DNA of 12,917 bases from an uncultured Bacillota bacterium (GTDB lineage: Bacteria > Bacillota_I > Bacilli_A > Erysipelotrichales > Erysipelotrichaceae). Shown here one piece after another: positions 1 to 6,222 of this stretch (its first letter is position 1; each line of letters starts with the position of its first letter). The stretch covers positions 1 through 12,917 of the forward strand of contig CALFPO010000046.1 of assembly GCA_937919165.1 (NCBI GenBank), in the 5' to 3' direction. The translations under genes and the position numbers were made by a program. The notes under the pieces are model-generated. The model was not told the DNA's origin. It worked only from the letters and a program-made list of their open reading frames with translations, and did not search any database.

Positions 1-1016
1 ACACATGGTACGGCGGCGAGATGAAAAAGGGCATGTTCTCCATGATGAACTACTATCTGCCTTTAAAGGGCATCGCCTCAATGCACTGCTCAGCCAATAC
101 CGATATGAACAAAGAGAATACGGCAATCTTCTTTGGACTTTCAGGTACCGGCAAGACTACGCTGTCTACCGATCCTAAGCGCATGCTGATTGGCGATGAT
201 GAGCATGGCTGGGACGACAATGGCGTATTCAACCTTGAGGGTGGATGCTATGCCAAGGTCATTAACCTTGATAAAGACTCTGAGCCTGATATCTACAACG
301 CCATCAGAAAGGATGCGCTGCTTGAGAATGTCACTGTCGATGAAGACGGCAAGATCGATTTCGCCGACAAGAGCGTAACCGAGAATACCCGTGTATCATA
401 TCCGATCAATCATATAGACAACATCGTAACGCCAGTATCTTCAGCACCAGCTGCCAAGAACGTCATCTTCTTATCAGCCGATGCCTTCGGCGTTCTGCCT
501 CCAGTATCGATTCTTACTCCTGAACAGACCCAGTACTACTTCCTGTCAGGATTCACTGCTAAGCTGGCTGGTACCGAAAGAGGCATCACAGAGCCTACCC
601 CTACCTTCTCAGCTTGCTTCGGTCAGGCTTTCCTGGAACTGCATCCGACAAAGTATGCAGAGGAGCTGGTCAAGAAGATGAAGGCTTCCGGAGCCAAGGC
701 ATATCTGGTGAACACCGGATGGAACGGCAGCGGCAAGCGTATCTCCATCAAGGATACCCGCGGCATCATCGATGCGATCCTTTCTGGAGCTATCGGCAAT
801 TCGCCTACAAAGACCATTCCTTACTTCAATTTTGAAGTGCCAACTGAGCTTGAAGGCGTAGATACCGGAATCCTGGATCCTCGCGATACCTATGAGAATC
901 CTGAGATCTGGGAAGAGAAGGCTAAAGATCTTTCCGGAAGATTCATCAAGAATTTCGTCAAGTATGAGACCAATGAAGCCGGCAAGGCGCTGGTTGAGGC
1001 TGGTCCAAAACTATAG
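1..1016 (+). CDS. pckA: Phosphoenolpyruvate carboxykinase (ATP), 3' part of gene
   Basis: This enzyme interconverts oxaloacetate + ATP with PEP + CO2 + ADP in the cytoplasm. The gene runs in from outside the window: the open frame begins at base 3 with TWYGGEMKKG, a conserved internal segment, so the real start is upstream and about 200 of roughly 540 residues are missing. Counting from the Met at base 21, the kinase-1 P-loop GLSGTGKTT is at residues 39-47 and the kinase-2 segment LIGDDEHGWDD at 56-66. The conserved FLSADAFGVLPPVS and GTERGITEPTPTFSACFG blocks follow, and the C-terminus AGPKL is that of the E. coli-type enzyme. No frameshift or missing catalytic residue is visible. It lies 19 bp upstream of the oxaloacetate decarboxylase alpha gene with no terminator between, so it is probably co-transcribed. 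In a fermenter it may run in the PEP-carboxylating, ATP-forming direction, but the sequence cannot decide this. Confidence 0.97.
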   Translation, partial: TWYGGEMKKGMFSMMNYYLPLKGIASMHCSANTDMNKENTAIFFGLSGTGKTTLSTDPKRMLIGDDEHGWDDNGVFNLEGGCYAKVINLDKDSEPDIYNAIRKDALLENVTVDEDGKIDFADKSVTENTRVSYPINHIDNIVTPVSSAPAAKNVIFLSADAFGVLPPVSILTPEQTQYYFLSGFTAKLAGTERGITEPTPTFSACFGQAFLELHPTKYAEELVKKMKASGAKAYLVNTGWNGSGKRISIKDTRGIIDAILSGAIGNSPTKTIPYFNFEVPTELEGVDTGILDPRDTYENPEIWEEKAKDLSGRFIKNFVKYETNEAGKALVEAGPKL

Positions 1017-1035
1017 AGACTGAAAGGGGATATAT

Positions 1036-2409
1036 ATGGTTAGAATCGTAGAAACGTCTGTACGTGATGGCCATCAGTCTTTGTTTGCGACAAGAATGAC
1101 AACCGCTGAAGTCGTAGAGCTGTGCAAGATCTATGACAAGGTTGGCTTCCACGCAATCGAAGTTTGGGGTGGCGCCACGTTCGATTCCTGCATGCGATTC
1201 CTGGATGAAGACCCATGGGAGCGTCTTCGTGAAGTAAGAAAGGTATGCAAGAACACCAAACTGCAGATGCTGTTTCGAGGCCAGAACATCTTAGGCTATC
1301 GTCATTATTCAGATGATGTAGTCGACATGTTCTGCAAGAAATCAATCGAGAACGGCATCGACATCATCAGGGTATTCGATGCCCTCAATGATCTTAGAAA
1401 TCTTAAGCAGGCTGTCGAATCGACAAAGAAATATGGTGGAGAATGCCAGATTGCCCTGTCCTATACAACATCGCCTGTACATACTATCGACTATTATGTG
1501 AAGCTGGCCAAAGACATCGAGAAGCTCGGTGCCGATTCCATCTGCATCAAGGATATGGCCGGTGTGCTGGTGCCTGAAGATGCAACAAAGCTCATCAAGG
1601 CTCTGAAGAAGAACACCAAGCTTCCGATTGAACTGCACAGCCATTGCACCGCAGGCGTATGTGATCTGACTTACATGGCTGCTATCAAGGCGGGCGTAGA
1701 CATTATCGATACATCGATGTCTCCATTATCAAACGGTACTGCTCAGCCATCTACCCAGGCCTTCAACGTGGCTTTCAGGGGCACCAAGCATGACCCTAAG
1801 CTCAATGAAGAAGCCATCCATGAGGCTGAGCCGATCGTGACCGAAATCGTAAACAAATACGTCAAGAATGGACTGCTTAATCCGAAGTCATTCCAGATCA
1901 ATCCAAATATCCTGAAGTATCAGGTTCCAGGCGGCATGCTTTCGAACATGATCAAGCAGCTGAGCGATCAGGATGCCATGGACAGATACGAGGAAGTGCT
2001 TGAGGAGATTCCAAGAGTCAGAAAGGATCTGGGCTATCCACCGCTGGTAACGCCTATGTCGCAGATGGTCGGAACTCAGGCTGTGCTCAATGTCCTCAAT
2101 GGCGAAAGATACAAGAACGTCGCCAAGGAGATAAAGGACTATCTCCATGGCCAGTATGGCAAGGCTCCAGCTCCTGTAAACAAGGATGTCAAGAAGAAGA
2201 TCATCGGCGATGACAAGGTCATCACCTGCCGTCCAGCCGATCTGATCAAGCCTGAATTCAAGAAGCTCAAGAAGCAGTACAAGGATATTGCCAGAAGCGA
2301 TGAGGATGTATTGTCATTGGCACTGTTTGAGCAGGTAGCTTCAGCATTCCTCAAGAAGAAATACAGCGGCGATGAAGTCGAAGTCGACGAATTCGACATG
2401 TATATATAG
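1036..2409 (+). CDS. oadA: Oxaloacetate decarboxylase alpha subunit, carboxyltransferase lacking biotin domain
   Basis: This subunit transfers the carboxyl group of oxaloacetate to biotin on a carrier protein, releasing pyruvate. The 457 residues show the DRE-TIM/carboxyltransferase fold. The start SVRDGHQSLFATRM carries metal ligand D11. GGATFDSCMRFL (46-56) and RGQNILGY follow, then the lysine of CIKDMAG (K172, expected to be carboxylated) and the HSH metal pair (H201, H203). A conserved PYC/OADA C-terminal domain ends near residue 440. Classical OadA proteins are about 590 residues with a C-terminal biotinyl domain and an Ala/Pro linker. Both are absent here, and a free biotin carrier is encoded 249 bp downstream. 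The start has an AAAGGGG ribosome site at 1022-1028. A pyruvate carboxylase B subunit or transcarboxylase 5S is the alternative, but the beta and gamma subunit genes in the same operon make the Na+-pumping decarboxylase most likely. Confidence 0.93.
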   Translation: MVRIVETSVRDGHQSLFATRMTTAEVVELCKIYDKVGFHAIEVWGGATFDSCMRFLDEDPWERLREVRKVCKNTKLQMLFRGQNILGYRHYSDDVVDMFCKKSIENGIDIIRVFDALNDLRNLKQAVESTKKYGGECQIALSYTTSPVHTIDYYVKLAKDIEKLGADSICIKDMAGVLVPEDATKLIKALKKNTKLPIELHSHCTAGVCDLTYMAAIKAGVDIIDTSMSPLSNGTAQPSTQAFNVAFRGTKHDPKLNEEAIHEAEPIVTEIVNKYVKNGLLNPKSFQINPNILKYQVPGGMLSNMIKQLSDQDAMDRYEEVLEEIPRVRKDLGYPPLVTPMSQMVGTQAVLNVLNGERYKNVAKEIKDYLHGQYGKAPAPVNKDVKKKIIGDDKVITCRPADLIKPEFKKLKKQYKDIARSDEDVLSLALFEQVASAFLKKKYSGDEVEVDEFDMYI

Positions 2410-2421
2410 GAGGAGCAGGAA

Positions 2422-2658
2422 ATGAGAAACTATTCGGGTCTTATAGCGATTGCAGTATATCTATGTCTGCTGGTGCTGTTTATGAAGCTCAAAGGCATGA
2501 AGAAGGTTAAGCCAGCAGTTGAGATCAAGGAAGAAACTTATGCGCCGCTTGATGAAAACGATGAGGATGCGCTGGTTGCAGCGCTCGTCGCAGCCATCGA
2601 CTGCCGCAATGAAACAAAGAAGAATGTTCGCATAGTAAGCGTAAGAGAGGTCAAATAA
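2422..2658 (+). CDS. oadG: Oxaloacetate decarboxylase gamma-like small membrane subunit
   Basis: This 78-residue protein has one hydrophobic N-terminal helix (about residues 6-22), a basic stop-transfer segment (KLKGMKKVK) and an acidic linker. A short Ala/Val-rich amphipathic helix (DALVAALVAAIDCRNE, 49-64) follows, resembling the Ala-rich stretch in gamma subunits of Na+-translocating decarboxylases (OAD_gamma family). In characterised pumps the gamma subunit anchors the carboxyltransferase to the membrane beta subunit and aids assembly. The metal-binding His-rich tail of the Klebsiella protein is not seen. A strong GGAGG (2409-2413) lies upstream. Its stop overlaps the start of the biotin carrier gene by one base (TAATG), suggesting translational coupling. 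Assignment rests on architecture and position more than on motif identity. Confidence 0.78.
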   Translation: MRNYSGLIAIAVYLCLLVLFMKLKGMKKVKPAVEIKEETYAPLDENDEDALVAALVAAIDCRNETKKNVRIVSVREVK

Positions 2659-3005
2659 TGAAGGTATATAAAGTTAAGGTTAACGGCAAGGTATATGAAG
2701 TCGAGCTTGAAGCTGTAGAAGAGAAGCAGGGAAATGTTGCTCCTAGCAAGGCAGCTGAACCAAAGAAGGAAGAGACTGTTGCATCTGACGGCAAGAACGT
2801 CATCACTGCTCCAATCGCCGGCAAGGTTCTTGATATCAAGGTAAATGTCGGCGACAGCGTCAAGAAGGGCCAGACTGTGGCAATCATCGAAGCTATGAAA
2901 CTGGAAAATGAGATCCAGTCGGCATATGATGGAAAGATCGCTGCCATCAAGGTAAATGTCGGCGACAACGTCAAGAATAAGGACGAGCTGATTGTTCTAG
3001 AGTAG
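2658..3005 (+). CDS. Biotin carboxyl carrier protein of the decarboxylase (GcdC-like)
   Basis: This free 115-residue carrier moves the carboxyl group on biotin from the alpha subunit to the membrane beta subunit. Residues 1-20 form a short beta-rich head (MKVYKVKVNGKVYEVELE) typical of decarboxylase-type carriers. A charged Ala/Lys/Glu linker covers about 21-46, and the biotinyl domain about 47-115. The biotinylation motif EAMKLEN places the modified lysine at K81, 34 residues before the C-terminus, the usual spacing. The domain's pseudo-twofold halves are unusually alike (IKVNVGDSVKKG and IKVNVGDNVKNK), and the likeness extends to the DNA. Translation starts inside the stop of the gamma gene, and the biotin ligase gene begins one base after its stop. 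This is the domain missing from the alpha subunit. It could also serve another carboxylase in trans. Confidence 0.93.
   Translation: MKVYKVKVNGKVYEVELEAVEEKQGNVAPSKAAEPKKEETVASDGKNVITAPIAGKVLDIKVNVGDSVKKGQTVAIIEAMKLENEIQSAYDGKIAAIKVNVGDNVKNKDELIVLE
2835..2977 (+). repeat. Direct repeat inside the biotin carrier gene
   Basis: Bases 2835-2866 and 2946-2977 match at 31 of 32 positions (mismatch at 2857/2968) and are spaced exactly 111 bp, or 37 codons. They encode the two symmetry-related strands IKVNVGD(S/N)VK of the biotinyl domain. Confidence 0.9.
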
Positions 3006-3006
3006 A

Positions 3007-3723
3007 ATGAAAAGAATCGTATTGGACTTTGTCGATTCCACCAACGCCTATCTCAAGAGAAACTATGAGATGATGGATGATCTGACGTTTGTAAGCAGCT
3101 ATAGCCAGAGTGCTGGAAGAGGCAGAGGCCAAAGGAAATGGGAAAGTGAAGAGGGAAAGAATCTCACCTTCTCATATCTATTGAAAGATAGACGATATCT
3201 TGAATCATATAGACAGCTGTCTGTGCTTAGCGCCTATTCGCTTGTAAAGATACTTGAGGAATATGGTGTAAAGGGACTTGGCATCAAATGGCCAAATGAT
3301 GTCTATGTCTTCGACAAGAAGCTGGCAGGCATCCTGCTTGAAAGCGTAAGCAGACAAGCGATGGAATGCCTGATCATCGGCATCGGAATCAACGTCAATC
3401 AGGAAGAGTTCCTGTTTGATGGACCAGTTAAGGCGATATCGCTGAAGAATATCATAGGCAGCGATATCGATATCGCCAAGCTTAGAGACAGCATATATAT
3501 AAGGATATTGAACGATCTTGAGAATCTTCTGGATGGTCATGACTTCTATAAGGATATAAAGGAGTATGACTATCTGAAGGGCAGAAGAGCCTATGCCATG
3601 ATCGGCGAGGAAAGATGTCTAGTGAAGATTCTTGGCATCGATAGCGACTATTCATTAAAGGTTTCATCTAAGGGAGAGACAATGAATCTCTTCTCTGGGG
3701 AAATCAGTTTCCATATAGAATAA
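3007..3723 (+). CDS. birA: Biotin--[carboxyl-carrier-protein] ligase, catalytic-only (class I)
   Basis: This ligase activates biotin with ATP to biotinyl-AMP and attaches it to the carrier lysine. The 238-residue protein begins directly with the catalytic domain: DSTN at 10-13, the adenylate-binding loop GRGRGQRKW (37-45), KWPNDVYV (94-101) with the conserved lysine K94, KLAGILLE (105-112) and IGIGINVN (124-131). A small SH3-like C-terminal domain follows. There is no N-terminal winged helix, so it should not repress biotin genes as the larger bifunctional BirA does. The gene starts one base after the carrier's stop, with no obvious separate ribosome site, and ends 9 bp before the beta subunit gene. 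Sitting between a carrier and its pump argues for a ligase expressed in step with its substrate. It could still be the cell's general ligase. Confidence 0.94.
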   Translation: MKRIVLDFVDSTNAYLKRNYEMMDDLTFVSSYSQSAGRGRGQRKWESEEGKNLTFSYLLKDRRYLESYRQLSVLSAYSLVKILEEYGVKGLGIKWPNDVYVFDKKLAGILLESVSRQAMECLIIGIGINVNQEEFLFDGPVKAISLKNIIGSDIDIAKLRDSIYIRILNDLENLLDGHDFYKDIKEYDYLKGRRAYAMIGEERCLVKILGIDSDYSLKVSSKGETMNLFSGEISFHIE

Positions 3724-3732
3724 GGGGGTTAT

Positions 3733-4851
3733 ATGAGCTTTTTATACGAGAATCTATTTGCCTTGACCTGGCAGCAGGTAACCATGTGGGTCATAGGCGG
3801 CATACTGATATATCTGGCGATCGAAAAGGAAATGGAACCATCGCTCCTGCTTCCTATCGGCTTTGGCGCCATCCTGGTAAACCTTCCGTTCTCTGGTGCA
3901 GTAAACCAGTATGTGAACGGCATCCTGCAGGAAGGCCCTCTGTCTTCGCTTTATGAAGCAGGCATCGCCAATGAGCTTTTTCCTTTGCTGCTTTTCATAG
4001 GCATCGGTGCAATGTGCGACTTCGGTCCGCTGCTTACCAATCCTATCATGATGATCTTTGGTGCAGCAGCACAGTTCGGCATCTTCTTTACCTTCTGTCT
4101 GGCATCGATGTTCTTCCCAGTAAACGATGCAGCATCAATTGCGACAATCGGTGCAGCTGATGGTCCTACAGCGATCGTTGTAGCCCAGAAGCTTAATTCG
4201 ACATTCTTAGGCCCAATCATGGTTGCAGCCTATTCATACATGGCTCTTGTCCCAATCATTCAGCCTCCAGTGATCAGGCTCATGACCACCAAGAAGGAAA
4301 GAATGATCAGAATGGACTACGAGCCAAAGGAAGTATCCAAGACAACGAGAATCCTGTTCCCGATCATCATCACGGTTATTGCAGGCATCATCTCTCCGGC
4401 TTCTGTATCATTGGTCGGCTTCCTGATGTTCGGCAATCTGCTTAAGGAATGCGGTGTGCTCAATGGCTTAAGCGACACAGCACAGGACGCACTTGCCAAT
4501 ATCATCACTCTGATTCTTGGCATCACCATCGCCTCGCAGATGCAGGCTGAGCAGTTCCTGCAGCTTGATACCCTACTTATTTTGGGTCTTGGCTTGTTTG
4601 CATTTGTGTTTGATACAGCAGGCGGTGTGCTGTTTGCCAAATTCGTGAATCTCTTCCTGAAGAAGAAGGTCAATCCGATGATCGGTGCAGCCGGCATCTC
4701 AGCCTTCCCAATGTCAGGAAGAATCATTCATAAGATGGGTCTTGAAGAAGACAACCAGAACTTCCTGCTCATGCATTCGATGGGCGTCAATGTCTCTGGA
4801 CAGATCGCTTCCGTAATTGCGGGTGGCCTGATCTTGAGTTTCTTCATGTAG
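3733..4851 (+). CDS. oadB: Oxaloacetate decarboxylase beta subunit, Na+ pump
   Basis: This integral membrane subunit decarboxylates carboxybiotin and couples the reaction to Na+ export. The 372-residue protein is strongly hydrophobic, with roughly nine to eleven membrane segments. Family blocks are visible: GIGAMCDFGPLLTNP (90-104), IGAADGPTAIVV (139-150), and MGVNVSGQIASVIAGG (350-365) near the C-terminus. D143 in the ADGPTAI block corresponds to the essential Na+-binding/proton-relay Asp of Klebsiella OadB. The Asn and Ser of the NVSGQIAS segment match the region where the other ion-site residues lie. The length suits the Firmicutes/GcdB type rather than the longer proteobacterial form. An AAGGGGG site at 3722-3728 precedes the ATG. 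The substrate (oxaloacetate rather than glutaconyl- or methylmalonyl-CoA) is inferred from the alpha subunit, since beta subunits are alike across these pumps. Confidence 0.95.
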   Translation: MSFLYENLFALTWQQVTMWVIGGILIYLAIEKEMEPSLLLPIGFGAILVNLPFSGAVNQYVNGILQEGPLSSLYEAGIANELFPLLLFIGIGAMCDFGPLLTNPIMMIFGAAAQFGIFFTFCLASMFFPVNDAASIATIGAADGPTAIVVAQKLNSTFLGPIMVAAYSYMALVPIIQPPVIRLMTTKKERMIRMDYEPKEVSKTTRILFPIIITVIAGIISPASVSLVGFLMFGNLLKECGVLNGLSDTAQDALANIITLILGITIASQMQAEQFLQLDTLLILGLGLFAFVFDTAGGVLFAKFVNLFLKKKVNPMIGAAGISAFPMSGRIIHKMGLEEDNQNFLLMHSMGVNVSGQIASVIAGGLILSFFM

Positions 4852-4865
4852 GGAGGATAGCGAAA

Positions 4866-5003
4866 ATGAAGTTTAACGCAATGAATTTCTTCACCAATCT
4901 TCCTTATCTTATAAGAGGAATGATCGGCATGTTTGTGGCTTTGGGCGTAATTGCCTTAGCAATCATCGTTCTCAACAAGATATTTGTTGGTGGAGACAAT
5001 TAA
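4866..5003 (+). CDS. 45-residue single-span membrane protein, OadG-related small subunit
   Basis: This short gene directly follows oadB, with a good ribosome site (GGGAGGAT, 4851-4858) 7 bp before the ATG. The product has a short polar N-terminus (MKFNAMNFF), an amphipathic LIRGMIGMF turn, one strong transmembrane helix (about residues 19-40: GMFVALGVIALAIIVLNKIF) and a tiny GGDN tail. Small one-helix proteins of this kind accompany biotin-dependent Na+-pump clusters and are annotated as OadG-related small transporter subunits; my match is by position and topology. It probably packs against the beta subunit and may share or replace a role of the larger gamma-like protein. It is the last gene of the operon, 14 bp before a terminator. 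Confidence 0.82.
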   Translation: MKFNAMNFFTNLPYLIRGMIGMFVALGVIALAIIVLNKIFVGGDN

Positions 5004-5017
5004 ACAAAAAGGATGAG

Positions 5018-5043
5018 AAATGGGCTTAAATGCCCATTTTTTG
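5018..5043 (+). terminator. Intrinsic terminator of the pckA-oad operon
   Basis: An 8-bp stem (AAATGGGC at 5018-5025, GCCCATTT at 5032-5039) closes a 6-nt loop and runs into six Ts from 5037. It lies 14 bp after the stop of the last oad gene and separates this operon from the mgl promoter. Confidence 0.85.
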
Positions 5044-5098
5044 ATGAATTAGCACTCTTTTGCGCAAAAATAGATTGTGATAGAATTGTGAAATTGTG

Positions 5099-5127
5099 TT
5101 GAAAACGCTATCACATTACTCTAAAAT
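5099..5127 (+). promoter_or_regulatory. Main promoter of mglBAC
   Basis: TTGAAA (5099-5104) and TAAAAT (5122-5127) are separated by exactly 17 bp, close to the vegetative sigma consensus. Transcription would begin near 5134, about 25 bases before the mglB start codon. The -35 hexamer is buried in a cre operator. Confidence 0.8.
5100..5113 (+). promoter_or_regulatory. cre operator (CcpA catabolite repression site)
   Basis: TGAAAACGCTATCA matches the Firmicutes consensus TGWAANCGNTNWCA at every defined position. It overlaps the -35 box of the mgl promoter, so bound CcpA (or another LacI/GalR-family repressor with a similar site) would block RNA polymerase. This fits catabolite repression of a sugar importer. 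Confidence 0.82.
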
Positions 5128-5133
5128 TATAAG

Positions 5134-5148
5134 TAGGGCAAAGCCCTA
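5134..5148 (+). promoter_or_regulatory. 5'-terminal mRNA hairpin of mglB
   Basis: TAGGGC AAA GCCCTA forms a 6-bp stem with a 3-nt loop. Its first base coincides with the predicted transcription start and its last base is the first A of the AGGAGG ribosome site (5148-5153). Such a stem would leave almost no single-stranded 5' end, a known way to stabilise mRNA, while keeping the ribosome site open. Confidence 0.6.
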
Positions 5149-5158
5149 GGAGGAAAAA

Positions 5159-6169
5159 ATGAAAAAGCTTTTAAGTTTATTGTTGGCTGCTCTCATGGTT
5201 TTCACTCTTGCTGCATGCAACAATGGCGGCAGTGAACCAACTACTGACGGCGCAGCTGGACCAAAGGAAGTAAACATTGGCGTTGCTATTTATCAGTTCA
5301 ATGATAACTTCATGACTCTTTACCGCAACAACATCCAGAAGTATTTCGATGATCTGAACGCTTCTCAGAGCGATGTGCATTACAATGTAACAATCGTTGA
5401 CGGTGCAAACGACGTTAACACTCAGACTGAACAGGTTAGAACCTTCATCGGCCAGGGCGTTGATGCTTTGATCGTAAACCTCGTGCAGACTTCTTCTGAT
5501 GCATTGGCTAAGGAAGTTGTTGACTCAGGTATCCCTTGCGTATTCATCAACCGTGAAATCGCTGACTTCAACTACAGCGACAATACTTGCTATGTAGGTG
5601 CTGATGCTAGAGACTCTGGTACTTACCAGGGCCAGATCATCTATAACTTAGATGGACATGGCGACATCAATGGTGATGGCACTGTTAACTACATCATGAT
5701 CATGGGCGACCCTGAAAACTCAGACGCTCAGTTCAGAACTGAATTCTCAGTTAAGTATCTGACAGACAACAGTGTAGCAGTTAAGGAATTAGACAAGCAG
5801 ACTGGTAACTGGGATCAGACTCAGGGTCAGGAAATCTGCTCTAACAACCTGGCTAACTTCGGCAATGACATCGAAGTTGTATTCTGCAACAACGATGGTA
5901 TGGCTCTTGGTGCTTATGAAGCAATCAAGGGTGCCGGCAGAACAGTTGGCGAAGACATCTACCTCGTAGGTGTTGATGCTCTTCCAGAGTGTGTTGAAAT
6001 GGTTCTTAACGGAACTATGACTGGTACAGTATTGAACGATGACAAGGGACAGGCTACAGCTTGCTGCGAATCTGTTCTGAAGTTATTGGCTGGCGAAGTT
6101 ATCTCTAACAAGGTTAACTACGTTCCATACGTAATGGTAACCAAGGATAACGCTGCTGACTACAAGTAA
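5159..6169 (+). CDS. mglB: Galactose/glucose-binding lipoprotein of ABC importer
   Basis: This extracellular substrate-binding lipoprotein feeds galactose/glucose to MglAC. A signal peptide (1-19) ends in the lipobox LAAC, so the mature lipoprotein starts at C20. The 336-residue protein aligns closely with E. coli MglB. The Ca2+ loop is kept at D169, N171, D173, T175 and N177, with E239 as the distal ligand. Sugar-contact equivalents visible are D49, F51, N107, D189, R193, W218, N245, D273 and N293, but the E. coli H152 position is Asn here (N187). The start has a perfect AGGAGG 5 bp upstream. Codon use leans to GTT, GCT, GGT and AAC compared with the GTC/GCC-rich oad genes, as expected for a highly expressed gene. 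A hairpin terminator follows the stop, separating its level from mglA. Related sugars are possible given the altered residue. Confidence 0.94.
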   Translation: MKKLLSLLLAALMVFTLAACNNGGSEPTTDGAAGPKEVNIGVAIYQFNDNFMTLYRNNIQKYFDDLNASQSDVHYNVTIVDGANDVNTQTEQVRTFIGQGVDALIVNLVQTSSDALAKEVVDSGIPCVFINREIADFNYSDNTCYVGADARDSGTYQGQIIYNLDGHGDINGDGTVNYIMIMGDPENSDAQFRTEFSVKYLTDNSVAVKELDKQTGNWDQTQGQEICSNNLANFGNDIEVVFCNNDGMALGAYEAIKGAGRTVGEDIYLVGVDALPECVEMVLNGTMTGTVLNDDKGQATACCESVLKLLAGEVISNKVNYVPYVMVTKDNAADYK

Positions 6170-6183
6170 AAATCAGTTAAATT

Positions 6184-6222
6184 ATAGAGTTGCGCCATAT
6201 CGCGCAACTCTATGCCTTTTTT
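6184..6222 (+). terminator. Strong hairpin/terminator between mglB and mglA
   Basis: A perfect 12-bp stem (6184-6195 with 6202-6213) around a 6-nt loop is followed by GCC and a T-rich run (6217-6222). It lies 14 bp after mglB and ends just before the mglA ribosome site. With no clear promoter behind it, partial read-through must supply mglAC. It would also protect the mglB 3' end from exonucleases. Both effects favour excess binding protein. Confidence 0.85.

Noticed and set aside
1040..2399. Long open frames on the - strand under oadA.
   Set aside because: They are shadows of a strongly conserved + strand gene; products are Cys/Arg/His-rich with no domain and no ribosome sites.
3007..3723. 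BirA as a bifunctional biotin repressor.
   Set aside because: At 238 residues it starts directly at the catalytic domain and lacks the N-terminal winged helix.
1036..4851. Glutaconyl-CoA or methylmalonyl-CoA decarboxylase instead of oxaloacetate decarboxylase.
   Set aside because: Those pumps use acyl-CoA carboxyltransferase (crotonase-fold) alpha subunits. The alpha subunit here is the TIM-barrel 2-oxoacid type with the RDGHQS and HSH motifs.
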